Positions 49,965-59,241 of a stretch of DNA of 64,000 nucleotides are shown here, one piece after another. Under the pieces are notes generated by a model that was given only the letters and a program-made list of their open reading frames with translations, was not told where the DNA came from and searched no databases. The DNA is from Clostridium cavendishii DSM 21758 (GTDB lineage: Bacteria; Bacillota; Clostridia; Clostridiales; Clostridiaceae). Made by a program: the position numbers and the translations under genes. The stretch spans positions 356,254-420,253 of the forward strand of contig NZ_FQZB01000005.1 in the NCBI RefSeq assembly GCF_900141845.1. Reading direction: 5' to 3'. Within the stretch, counting starts at the first letter, position 1, and every line of letters starts with the position of its first letter.

Positions 49965-50639
49965 TTATAAATCTAACTCCATCCAAGTGCTTGGATCCTT
50001 TAAGTTTATACTTTCGCCAGCCATAGATTTAGAGGTATCTATTACACTTTGGCTTAACCATTCAAATAATGCAGTGAAATCTAAATCTTTAAGCTTTGCT
50101 GGAGCATTGCCTGGCGAAAATTTCGATAATATATCCATGTCAGCTTCATCACCTATTCCTATTGGAAATACTGTAAGCTTTCTATTGTTTACAAGTTTAA
50201 CTGTTCTTTGTATTACCTCTTCTATGCTATCAGTTGGTATACCATCTGTCATTATAACAAGCCAAGGCTGAAAATACTCTACTCCAGCTTCACTGTATTC
50301 CTCTTTTCTTCTTTCTAGAATATCAAGAGCCATAGTAATTGCAGAGCCCATCGGAGTAAGACCATGAGCCTCAAGTGTAGGTACTTTTTGCTTTTCTACA
50401 GTGGTAAAATCCAAAACCTTATTAGCTATAGCACCACCAAAATTAATAATAGAAATTTCAGCAGCATATTTTGCTATTGGATCATCTTTTATACTTTTAA
50501 AAAATAAGGCCACCCCCTTATTTAATTCATCTATAGGTTCACCCATCATAGATCCTGATGTATCTAAAACCAAACACACTGGAACTCTAGGTGTAGGATT
50601 ATCATATAAGTCTTGTTCTCTTAATTCATTTAAATTCAT
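49965..50639 (-). CDS. TerY-like von Willebrand A domain protein
   Basis: A 224-aa VWA protein. The MIDAS metal site is complete: VLDTSGSMMGEP (DxSxS) near 28, the threonine in HGLTPMGSAI near 97 and VIMTDGIPTD near 135. It lacks a signal peptide and should be cytosolic, as TerY proteins are. TerY-like VWA proteins occur with PP2C phosphatases and kinases in predicted phosphorylation triads. The ribosome binding site TTGGGGGAAG is present, 22 nt after the kinase stop. Confidence 0.85.
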   Translation of the reverse strand: MNLNELREQDLYDNPTPRVPVCLVLDTSGSMMGEPIDELNKGVALFFKSIKDDPIAKYAAEISIINFGGAIANKVLDFTTVEKQKVPTLEAHGLTPMGSAITMALDILERRKEEYSEAGVEYFQPWLVIMTDGIPTDSIEEVIQRTVKLVNNRKLTVFPIGIGDEADMDILSKFSPGNAPAKLKDLDFTALFEWLSQSVIDTSKSMAGESINLKDPSTWMELDL

Positions 50640-50661
50640 ACTTCTTCCCCCAATTCAATAA

Positions 50662-52305
50662 TTAAATCTTAATAGTTATTTCTTTTATACCTGTGTATTC
50701 CATAAAGTCTTTATAAATAATAAGTCCTAATCTCTTAAACACTAAATTTTCTATTTGAGATTCCAAAATTACATTTTTATTTACTAAATTAAGTTCTCTA
50801 TTCATCTTATCTAACAGATCTCCAATACTTGAATAATCTGAATGCAATTTTTCATCAGCTAAACTTAATTCTTCACAAATGGTATCAATATTTAATTTAA
50901 TATTATCTTTGATATTTTTATTATGTTTTTTAGCTATTTCTTTAAGCATAGGATCTATAGATACAAATTCTGAATATATTCCAATTTTTATATTTTTCTC
51001 ATAATATATCCTTAAATTATCTAAAATAGCTCTTTCACTTTGTTTAATACCTTTTCGTACAGATGTATATCTATTAGTTGTTGCAAACAATCTCTTAGTT
51101 AAGGCTATTCTTGATAAATCCAAATTTTGAGACTTTATAATTATCCCATCCTTGACTAAGCTTATAATCATTTCAGAAGTTTTTTGATTTATAATTATTG
51201 CTCCATTTTCTGAAAACTTTAACTCATCATAGTCTAATATAAGTTTTCCTAAGTTAAAATTTGATATAGATGCTTTATCTAATGACTTGATATCATCTTT
51301 AAATGCTAAATTAGGCTTTAATTTTGTTTTCATATTAATCTTAGGAAAAATATCTATTGAGCAATTTCCACTATCACAATATTTTTCATAGGATTTTATA
51401 ATATTTATCCATTCCTCAACAGAAAGTCTATTATTATTTTTAAATACAGAATAGAAGCTTTTTTTCATATCATAACTTAAATCATTCCATATAAATTCCC
51501 AAGGTCCTTTTGGAGCCTTACTTTCTATAGAGTTATAAAAAGGATATGGAAAATTCATGTTTTTAATATTGTCTAGAGGATTTGTACAACCTCTAAAAGC
51601 ATATGGTTGTTTTCCAGGAAGGAAAATCATAAATAAGAGTGTAGCTATTGCAAAGGCTTCATGTCTCTTCGTCCTGAAGAATTCTGAATAAGGTTTACCT
51701 TGAATTTCTGGTGCTGTAAAATGCACTGTTCCTACATTACATTTATATAGGTTTGCTATTTGATAGCTATCTGTATCTACAAAATAAACCTCATAATAAT
51801 TATTTATAAGTATATTTCTTGGGTTAATATCACCTATTAAGATATCATTTTTATGAAGTTCATTAATAATATCTAATATTTTTAACGATAAAATAATTAA
51901 TTCTTTTTTAGTCCAAGAGCTATATTGATTTTTTAATATCATAGGTTGAAATACTATATTTCCTAATTCACTACCTTTAGCTAACTCCATAACATAACCT
52001 AAAAAATTCTCTTCATAATCATATAATATAGACTTAGGCCAACATAACCCTTTGTAACAAATTTGATTATCTACCATGTACTTTAATTTATCTTGTATTT
52101 CATCAGATATTTTATCCTTATAAAATATTTTTAAAGCAAGTGTGTCTGAAACTTTATAAATTTCTCCTTCTCCACCTTTTGCAATTAAAGTTAAAGAAGA
52201 AATTTCTATAGCCTCTTCTAATTTTTTTTTCTTATCTAAATAATAATAAAAATGAGAAGTTTTTTTGGGTTTTCTTTTAAATATGTTATCTAGAAAGTTT
52301 TTCAT
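50662..52305 (-). CDS. Serine/threonine protein kinase-like protein (TerY-P triad)
   Basis: A 547-aa kinase. The glycine-rich loop is AKGGEGEIYKV near residue 47, the VAIK-type lysine is in LALKIFYKD, the catalytic-loop aspartate is in IGDINPRNIL, and the metal-binding DFG equivalent is VDTDSYQI. The HRD arginine is missing (GDI), as in the YegI-type kinases. The C-terminal ~250 residues after the kinase fold are not assigned. The start is the ATG at 52305, about 7 nt from AGGTGA; it overlaps the upstream gene by 20 nt. Third position in the operon order SAP-like, kinase, VWA, PP2C. Confidence 0.82.
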   Translation of the reverse strand: MKNFLDNIFKRKPKKTSHFYYYLDKKKKLEEAIEISSLTLIAKGGEGEIYKVSDTLALKIFYKDKISDEIQDKLKYMVDNQICYKGLCWPKSILYDYEENFLGYVMELAKGSELGNIVFQPMILKNQYSSWTKKELIILSLKILDIINELHKNDILIGDINPRNILINNYYEVYFVDTDSYQIANLYKCNVGTVHFTAPEIQGKPYSEFFRTKRHEAFAIATLLFMIFLPGKQPYAFRGCTNPLDNIKNMNFPYPFYNSIESKAPKGPWEFIWNDLSYDMKKSFYSVFKNNNRLSVEEWINIIKSYEKYCDSGNCSIDIFPKINMKTKLKPNLAFKDDIKSLDKASISNFNLGKLILDYDELKFSENGAIIINQKTSEMIISLVKDGIIIKSQNLDLSRIALTKRLFATTNRYTSVRKGIKQSERAILDNLRIYYEKNIKIGIYSEFVSIDPMLKEIAKKHNKNIKDNIKLNIDTICEELSLADEKLHSDYSSIGDLLDKMNRELNLVNKNVILESQIENLVFKRLGLIIYKDFMEYTGIKEITIKI

Positions 52306-53005
52306 CACTTTCACCTAAATTTACATAATCTATAATTTGCTCTTTAGCAATCAATATTTTTTTATTAAGATATAATATAGGAATTAATTTTAAAGTACCT
52401 TCCTCTCTTTCAACAGCAAGTCTTATACCATCTTTTGTGAAATCTCTTACTATCAAATTTTCTTTATCAGTTAACTCTTCATTAAGTTCTTTAAAACTTT
52501 CCTTATCTATATCTATAAAATAAAAGTTTTGTTTTTCCTTTGATAAGTTATAAGCTTTAACTAACTTATTTAAAAGCTGTTCTTTCGAATAGTTATAAAA
52601 ACTATCATCTAATTCTAAATCTATTAATCCTTTATTAACACATAACTTGCCTAATGTTACATAATCAAGTCCAATTAATTCTTCATAAGAATAATCAATT
52701 TCTTCACACTCATATGAAGTTCTAACACTTTCTTTTTTGACCTCTAAGGGTATTTCTCTGATTTCTAAAGGTATTTCATTTAGTTTTTGGATACATTGAA
52801 ATTCCTTTAACTTATCATTATTTGGTTCATTGGCTTGTACTTTATAAAATATCTTATCAATTAATATATCCCTATTTTTATATAAGAATAATCCATATTG
52901 CTTATAAGACATGCCAATATCTTCACAGATATTCATAAGCTTATTTACCTTTAATTTTCTTAAATGCTCCCTATCATAGTGTTCACCAGAAATTTCTATA
53001 TACAT
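52286..53005 (-). CDS. SAP-like protein of the TerY-P operon
   Basis: A 239-aa protein. Two segments resemble SAP-type helix-loop-helix modules: LRKLKVNKLMNICEDIGMSY near residue 15 and a second at YVTLGKLCVNKGLI near 115, each followed by LIDKI/LLNKLV. The end is a beta-rich region (IRLAVEREEGTLKLIPILYL). I do not recognise a family with confidence. AGGAG is the ribosome binding site. It is the first gene of the operon and overlaps the kinase gene, so it likely works with it. Confidence 0.55.
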   Translation of the reverse strand: MYIEISGEHYDREHLRKLKVNKLMNICEDIGMSYKQYGLFLYKNRDILIDKIFYKVQANEPNNDKLKEFQCIQKLNEIPLEIREIPLEVKKESVRTSYECEEIDYSYEELIGLDYVTLGKLCVNKGLIDLELDDSFYNYSKEQLLNKLVKAYNLSKEKQNFYFIDIDKESFKELNEELTDKENLIVRDFTKDGIRLAVEREEGTLKLIPILYLNKKILIAKEQIIDYVNLGESDEKLSR

Positions 53006-53140
53006 ATACTCCTATCTCCTCTTAAATTATTAAAACTATTTTTATATCTAATATTATTTATATTTATGTAATTTTAAAAATATTAATAATAAAAAAAGAG
53101 TTGAGTATAAATTTTAAAATTTATTATGTTGCTCATACAG

Positions 53141-53188
53141 AATAAAGCATTAATGAATAATTATCTTCATTAATGCTTTATTATTTTA
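53141..53188 (-). terminator. Terminator between the FIST-GGDEF-EAL gene and the TerY-P operon
   Basis: 17-bp perfect stem AATAAAGCATTAATGAA (arms 53141-53157 and 53166-53182) with an 8-nt loop. It separates the two transcription units. Confidence 0.83.
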
Positions 53189-53227
53189 ATATATTTATGT
53201 ATCTTTTTTTATAATAAAATTTATGTA

Positions 53228-55720
53228 TTATTTCAATATAGAGAATGGGTCCTTTATAGGGGCAGAAAAGTAATAGCCTTGAGAATAATTTACTCCTATA
53301 GAAGTTACTATATCATAAAGTTCCTTATCTTCTATAAATTCTGCAGTCGTCTCTATTCCTAGACTAGAAGAGAAATCCACAATAGCCTTTAATACTTTCT
53401 TTATTTTAGCATCTTCTATTTTTAAAGCTTTAATTATACTTCCATCTATTTTTATTTGGTCTATATTAAGTTCATGTAACCAAATAAAATTAGAATATCC
53501 ACTACCAAAATCATCAATAGCTATTTTAGCACCATATGATTTTATATCTCTTATAAAGTTTTTTATGTCTTTAAATAATAATATCTCTTCAGATTCCACT
53601 ATCTCAAATATTACCCTACAATTTCCACTATAATTTTTAAGTTTATTTAATATAAAATTTCTAGTAGTAAGATCTAAAATATCATCAATCGATAAATTTA
53701 TAGAAAAACTAAACTCACTATTCTTAAATTCTTCAAAGCTTTTATTTATTATACTCTTTGTAATTTCATTATAAAGCCCCATTTTTTTAGATACACCTAG
53801 AAACTTATAAGGAGCAACAATAGTTCCATCTTCTTCTATTAGTCTTGCAAGACATTCAAATTTTTCAATCTTACAACTAGTATTATTTATAATAGGTTGA
53901 TAAAATGGTATGATTCGATCTTCTTCTAATGCCTTTTTAAGTTTTTTACTCCACAATATATTATCTAAACTCTTTTTTTCTATTTCCAACTTTTCATCAT
54001 ATATAATAAAATAGAGAGCATTATTCTTAGCATAACTTAAAGCTAATTCTGCTTTTTCTAATGCATCTTGATTATTGCAGCATATACTCATTCTAAATCT
54101 TATAGGAATGGTATCTAAGTCACAAATTTTGAAAACTATATTATTAAAATCATTGTATATTTCTTCCATGCAAGTTTCAAACTCTGAAGAACTTATATTA
54201 CAGTTACTTAAAATTGCAAATTTATCAGAATATAATCTATAACACATTAAGTTGTATCTTTTTTCATAAGAAATTAATATATCTCCAATATTTCTTATTA
54301 TATTATCACCTTGTTCTAGACCATAAAAATCATTCATTTCAGAAAAATTTATTACATCTAATATAGCTAACTTTTTTTCACTAGATTTAGATTCTTTAAG
54401 CTTATAAATTAGCGAATTTCTATTTTTTAAGGAAGTTGTATTATCATAGGCAAATAATTTCTCAATTTTATCGGTTTTATTTTTAATTAATTTTTCTAAA
54501 GCAAAATTATGTTCATTTAATTCATTATTACAATTTTTTATTAAACTATGTAATGTTAAGCTTTCATAAATTTCATCTTCAATATTGCTTGGAATCTCAG
54601 TATGTATAGATAGTTTGGAATTTTGACTTTCACTTAAAGTTAAGATTATATTTACTTGGTTTGCAAAATAAGAAGAATTATTGTAAGTAAACATTTCACC
54701 TAATCCACAAAAACCAGAAAGCGATATACTTTCTTTTATAGGAGATAGTTCACAGTTTAGATTTCCATTTAATAAAAATTTTCTACTTGAACAATAAAAA
54801 ACATATACTACTTCTGCATTAATTTCTTCAAAGCATTTATAATTTTTATAAGCCTCTTTTATTAAATAACCATTATTACAATAAGCAAATAATATTCTAT
54901 CACCCTCATTAACAATACCTGTTATATTCAAAACTCCGCCATCTTCAAGAGAATTAATGACTCTAGGAGTGAAATAATTATCATGTGAAACTAATACTGG
55001 AAACTGAGTTCTCATGACTAAATCATTTTTGCAAAATTCCCCAATCTTATTTTTATAAAAATCCATAGCAGGCTCATCATCTATTTCGTAAATGGCATTA
55101 TCTATTACTTTTGTTATAATATGTTCTTTTCCAATTCCTTGCCAACCTGAGTTTACAATCATATTTACTTCTAAGTAACTACTATCTAAAGCTAAAAAGG
55201 CTATTCCACCTTTTATTATATTTTCTTCATTAAAAAGATATCCTTTTTTGTGAAAGTCTCCAAAAACACCCCCCGCAACTTTAATATCTACTTTTTGCTC
55301 ATTAAACTTTCTAATAAACAAATCACTATTTACAGTATTTTTATCTGCATAAATTAAAAGTAATTTAGTATCTGTAGTAATAAAATCTTTCATTAAAATA
55401 TCTACAGTATTGTTTTCTTTATAATCATTACAATTGAATAAAATACTTCTTGCCTTTATTTTATCTGAAATTGTAAATGTAATTACAGTGTTAGCTTCAT
55501 AAAATTCACCTTTATATATAGCTGAATTTACTGAGCCACCAATAATAACAACATCTTTAATATTTTGTTTTAATGTACTTAAAATGTCATTAATTTGTGC
55601 TTCGTCATTATAAGCTAAAAATACTTGAGCAAAAACATTTTTCTTTAAATTTATTTCATTTTCTATTATAAACTGCTGTAACTCATTTACATTAGTATAT
55701 AATGTAGATTTATTAATCAT
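53228..55720 (-). CDS. FIST sensor protein with degenerate GGDEF and EAL domains
   Basis: An 830-aa protein with FIST_N and FIST_C sensory domains in the first ~370 residues (VIIGGSVNSAIYKGEFY and SGFCGLGEMFTYNN are typical), a short coiled linker, a GGDEF domain near 420-570 whose active loop reads YSDKF in place of GGDEF (inactive cyclase), and a C-terminal EAL domain (about 600-825). In EAL the key residues are visible: ECL for EAL, the IDDFGSGYSNF acidic motif, KIDGSII and TAEFIE. It probably degrades c-di-GMP in response to a small ligand. The start is the ATG at 55720 with GGGGTG upstream. Confidence 0.82.
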   Translation of the reverse strand: MINKSTLYTNVNELQQFIIENEINLKKNVFAQVFLAYNDEAQINDILSTLKQNIKDVVIIGGSVNSAIYKGEFYEANTVITFTISDKIKARSILFNCNDYKENNTVDILMKDFITTDTKLLLIYADKNTVNSDLFIRKFNEQKVDIKVAGGVFGDFHKKGYLFNEENIIKGGIAFLALDSSYLEVNMIVNSGWQGIGKEHIITKVIDNAIYEIDDEPAMDFYKNKIGEFCKNDLVMRTQFPVLVSHDNYFTPRVINSLEDGGVLNITGIVNEGDRILFAYCNNGYLIKEAYKNYKCFEEINAEVVYVFYCSSRKFLLNGNLNCELSPIKESISLSGFCGLGEMFTYNNSSYFANQVNIILTLSESQNSKLSIHTEIPSNIEDEIYESLTLHSLIKNCNNELNEHNFALEKLIKNKTDKIEKLFAYDNTTSLKNRNSLIYKLKESKSSEKKLAILDVINFSEMNDFYGLEQGDNIIRNIGDILISYEKRYNLMCYRLYSDKFAILSNCNISSSEFETCMEEIYNDFNNIVFKICDLDTIPIRFRMSICCNNQDALEKAELALSYAKNNALYFIIYDEKLEIEKKSLDNILWSKKLKKALEEDRIIPFYQPIINNTSCKIEKFECLARLIEEDGTIVAPYKFLGVSKKMGLYNEITKSIINKSFEEFKNSEFSFSINLSIDDILDLTTRNFILNKLKNYSGNCRVIFEIVESEEILLFKDIKNFIRDIKSYGAKIAIDDFGSGYSNFIWLHELNIDQIKIDGSIIKALKIEDAKIKKVLKAIVDFSSSLGIETTAEFIEDKELYDIVTSIGVNYSQGYYFSAPIKDPFSILK

Positions 55721-55793
55721 AACACACCCCATATTTGTAAGATATAAAGAGAAAAGAATTTTTAAATAAAATTCTTTTCCACTTTATTAGACT

Positions 55794-57431
55794 CTATATT
55801 TCTATAGTTTTAGTAAGAACCTTAATAACCAATGTTTTCTCATTCTTTTTATATATATAATTTCCATTAGTACTTAATTCTAAGCCATTCCAAAAGTCTC
55901 CAGTTAAAACCTTTATAAGCTTTATCTCTGTTAGAAGCCTTATATTTGTTAAAATAATATCTTTTTGTTCATTGAAAAGTTTTTTTAAATCATCATAAGA
56001 AGCTATAATGTTATTATTTTCTAACCAATTTATATAATCTGCCATTATTACTTCTGCTTTATTAAGCTTTTTGAGCATTTTTATTTTATTAATTACACTT
56101 TCAACCTTAGGCAAAGTACTAAAACCTTTTATATAAAAATCAAATATCTTATAAGAATAACTACTATTAATTTCCTGACTTATATTATTATCGATTCCAT
56201 TATATATACCTTTATAATCTAATCCATAACTTTCTAGTAATTCTTTTTGATTAATGGTGTAACCTGTATCTATACTTGGAAGGGGTAATTTATCCATAAA
56301 AAACTTTGTTACTTTTAATTTACATTCATTTATTCTTTGTGTATAAACAATTTCTAATAATTCATCTAAATTATTGCCTTTTAGAATATAGTTACTATTT
56401 ATTATAGGTAATCTATAAAGATTAATGTATATTAATGTATATCCTAATAAGGAATAATAATTCTTATCATATATTACAAATAAATCTTTTATGTCTAATG
56501 ATTTTAAATAATTTAAGGTTTTATTTGTTACTAACGCTTTAATAATATTACTATTTATTTCAGCATCTTTAATTATAGTTTGCTCCCTATAAATTTTAGC
56601 TTTAAACTTATTTGTACTTAATCCTACTTTTTTACAAAGTCTAGGATTAATAGTAACATAGCCTGAGATGGGGTATCTAATAGAAACATTTAGTTTTTCT
56701 TTAGTAAATACTAAATCTTTAAAGTTTGAAAACATCTTGTTTTCTCTATCCGGTTTAAAAGCATTATAATTGTCTACTATTTTTTTTCCTATTCGTTTAT
56801 ATTCTTTTTGGGTAAGTGGTACAAATTTAGCATCATCTTCACTTAAAACATTTAACAATTCCATAATACAAAACTTGGAGCTTAAAGTTTTAGACGATTC
56901 TAATCTACCTTCTAACATTCTAGCTTTACTCCATTTATCACTCAATTTAATCTTTCTATTATGACAAGCACTAAGCAAATGCTCTGAAGCGCGTTTCCTT
57001 TCCTTAACTGTAAATGAATCCTTAACTAAATTAGTTAAATATTTATCCTTTAAATTATAACTTAATATATCTAAAGCCCTTTTTTGATTACCTTTAACAT
57101 ATTCATCATAAGTTAAAAGGTATAATAAATTATTTATATCAAAATCATTTAAATTAGCTTTAATATTTATAGATGAAAAAGTATCTTCATTTATATTAAA
57201 ATTAAAATCCAATTTATCTGTACTTATAATATAAAGTTTATTATAAACTTTATTAGATGGAATAATATTCAGGCTACCGGTAGTTACACTATAACTTATT
57301 CTGTCTAAATAAATTATAATCTTGTCTTTAGCATAAATAGATATAGGCTCTAAATTACCTCTTGGATAATTGAACTCTATAACCATAAATTCTTCTTTTC
57401 CTATATTTAATAATGATTTTTTAACTTTCAT
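55794..57431 (-). CDS. Hypothetical protein, 545 aa
   Basis: A 545-aa protein that I do not recognise. It has no signal peptide, no clear membrane helix and no known catalytic motif. It is rich in K, N and I, with a mix of helix and strand. The start is the ATG at 57431, with the strong AGGGGGAA site. It stands between the FIST-GGDEF-EAL gene (62 nt) and the NRPS cluster, and may share a transcript with either or neither; the inverted repeat at 57507-57550 lies upstream. Confidence 0.55.
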   Translation of the reverse strand: MKVKKSLLNIGKEEFMVIEFNYPRGNLEPISIYAKDKIIIYLDRISYSVTTGSLNIIPSNKVYNKLYIISTDKLDFNFNINEDTFSSINIKANLNDFDINNLLYLLTYDEYVKGNQKRALDILSYNLKDKYLTNLVKDSFTVKERKRASEHLLSACHNRKIKLSDKWSKARMLEGRLESSKTLSSKFCIMELLNVLSEDDAKFVPLTQKEYKRIGKKIVDNYNAFKPDRENKMFSNFKDLVFTKEKLNVSIRYPISGYVTINPRLCKKVGLSTNKFKAKIYREQTIIKDAEINSNIIKALVTNKTLNYLKSLDIKDLFVIYDKNYYSLLGYTLIYINLYRLPIINSNYILKGNNLDELLEIVYTQRINECKLKVTKFFMDKLPLPSIDTGYTINQKELLESYGLDYKGIYNGIDNNISQEINSSYSYKIFDFYIKGFSTLPKVESVINKIKMLKKLNKAEVIMADYINWLENNNIIASYDDLKKLFNEQKDIILTNIRLLTEIKLIKVLTGDFWNGLELSTNGNYIYKKNEKTLVIKVLTKTIEI

Positions 57432-57506
57432 TTTTTCCCCCTGCAAAAGCTATCACTTTATAAATTTATGCTTTTTTTAGAGGTAAAATTACTTGTTTTT
57501 ACATAC

Positions 57507-57550
57507 TAAAATAAACGGACTGCATTATAACATACAATCCGTTTATTTTA
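57507..57550. terminator. Inverted repeat, possible terminator of the PPTase-thioesterase unit
   Basis: 13-bp perfect stem TAAAATAAACGGA/TCCGTTTATTTTA with an 18-nt loop. The T-run on the minus strand is short. It may end the thioesterase transcript. Confidence 0.5.
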
Positions 57551-57643
57551 TATCATATTAATATATAATAGTGAATATATTCTTATATTTATATTAAAAT
57601 ATGTTAACTTACAAAGATATACATAATTAATCCATATGATTTT

Positions 57644-58333
57644 TTAAACTAGTGTATTATTTATAATCTTAATTATATTTTCAATATTATCATTTATGAA
57701 GAAATGGTCTCCATCAAGATTATAAATATTAAAATGTCCACTAGTAAGAGTTTTCCATCCTAATAATTCATTCATATTTATATCATCTTCCTTGCCATTT
57801 AATACAGAAATATTACATTTAATTTTATCATTTCTATCATTATAAATATAATCATTTAGTAATTTGAAATCACTACGTAGGATTGGAATAAATATCTCTA
57901 ATAATTCGCTATTTTCAGCTACTTCTTCTGGTGTACCTCCTAACTCTAAAACTTCTGCAATGAATTCTTTATCTGGTAATAGATGAATATTCTCTTTTTT
58001 TGATATTATATTAGGAGCTGCATGACCTGAAAAAAATATATGGGTAGGTTCCCTTAAGCCAGCTTCTTTAATTTTATAATATAACTCATAAGCTAAAATA
58101 CTTCCCATACTATGTCCATATATTGCATAATCATCTTTATCTAAAGTATTTTTAATATTATTAAAAATATCATCAATAGCTTCATTTATATTTCTATAAA
58201 AGTCTTCATAAAATCTTTTACCTCGTCCTTTTAAAGATATTGGATATAATTTTATTGAAGGATCTAAATAATCTGACCATTTGAAATATATACTTTCGGA
58301 ACCACCTGCATATGGTAAACAAAATAATAACAT
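57644..58333 (-). CDS. Type II thioesterase of the NRPS cluster
   Basis: A 229-aa alpha/beta hydrolase of the type II thioesterase family (GrsT/SrfAD-like), which clears mis-primed carrier proteins. The N-terminus LFCLPYAGGSES, the nucleophile elbow YGHSMGSILAYEL (catalytic serine near 84) and the late GDHFFIND with the catalytic histidine are typical; the aspartate is likely in NGKEDDIN. It starts 2 nt after the PPTase stop, with its ribosome binding site inside that gene. Confidence 0.9.
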   Translation of the reverse strand: MLLFCLPYAGGSESIYFKWSDYLDPSIKLYPISLKGRGKRFYEDFYRNINEAIDDIFNNIKNTLDKDDYAIYGHSMGSILAYELYYKIKEAGLREPTHIFFSGHAAPNIISKKENIHLLPDKEFIAEVLELGGTPEEVAENSELLEIFIPILRSDFKLLNDYIYNDRNDKIKCNISVLNGKEDDINMNELLGWKTLTSGHFNIYNLDGDHFFINDNIENIIKIINNTLV

Positions 58334-58335
58334 AA

Positions 58336-59040
58336 TTATGCATTCTCCTTTTCAACTAATTCTAAGAAATAACTTATTAATTCATCCTGATTTAATGTTT
58401 TAATATTAAAAGATTCATTATCTAATCTACATATTGATAATTTATAATCTGATAAAATGTTCAAATTATTAAATGTGTAATTAGCACAATCATTATTAGA
58501 AATGAGCTTTAAATTCGTATCATTATCAATAATACGAAAAGAATCTAAAGGTATAGATAATCCTTGTCCTTTAAACTTTATATAAGATTCTTTTAGTGTC
58601 CATATTTCATAAAATCTCTCTAAACTTTTTTTCTTATTAGGTATAGAAATATAATTAAATTCTTCATTAGTAAAAAAGTTTTTAGCTATATCGAAATACT
58701 CTATATCTTTAATTTCTTCAATATCAATACCTACTTCTTGATTATTAATTGCAATAGCAACATAATTTCCTGAATGTGATATATTAAAATAAAAATTCTT
58801 GAATTTTTCTAAATAAGGTTTTCCATAAATATTTTTATTAAAAGAAATGCTTTCATTTTTGACATTAAAATCTTTGATAACTTTAGTTCGTATTAGAATT
58901 TCAGCAATTAAAGTTTGAATTTTATCATTTTTATTTATAAATTTATTAATTTTAGTTCTTCGCTCACAACTAATATAAGTACATAATTTCTGTAAATTTT
59001 CATCTTGTATATTTAAAGTTTTAATTATAATAACATCCAT
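58336..59040 (-). CDS. Sfp-type 4'-phosphopantetheinyl transferase
   Basis: A 234-aa Sfp-type PPTase that activates the carrier protein of the NRPS. The signature is VGIDIEEI near 108 (magnesium aspartate and glutamate) and FYEIWTLKESYIKFKGQGLSIPL near 155 (WxxKESxxK). NISHSGNYVAIAI near 93 is also conserved. GAAAGGCACA precedes the ATG. It is translationally coupled to the thioesterase gene. Confidence 0.92.
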   Translation of the reverse strand: MDVIIIKTLNIQDENLQKLCTYISCERRTKINKFINKNDKIQTLIAEILIRTKVIKDFNVKNESISFNKNIYGKPYLEKFKNFYFNISHSGNYVAIAINNQEVGIDIEEIKDIEYFDIAKNFFTNEEFNYISIPNKKKSLERFYEIWTLKESYIKFKGQGLSIPLDSFRIIDNDTNLKLISNNDCANYTFNNLNILSDYKLSICRLDNESFNIKTLNQDELISYFLELVEKENA

Positions 59041-59193
59041 AACTTTTTGTGCCTTTCATTATATCATTTACATATGTTAAATTATAACACTAATTCTATA
59101 TAAAAGAAAAGTTTTCTTTGAAATGTTTTGAAGTAATTGTAATTTTTAATAAGTTTTTTTATTTTATAGGGCTTTAAGAAATTATATTTATTA

Positions 59194-59232
59194 TAAAAAA
59201 AGCTCTGCGAACCATTATGGTTCACAGAGCTC
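59194..59232 (-). terminator. Terminator of the NRPS-SGNH unit
   Basis: AGCTCTGCGAACC/GGTTCACAGAGCT stem with one mismatch, loop ATTAT, and an A-run that gives seven Ts on the minus strand. Confidence 0.88.
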
Positions 59233-59241
59233 AAATTTTAA

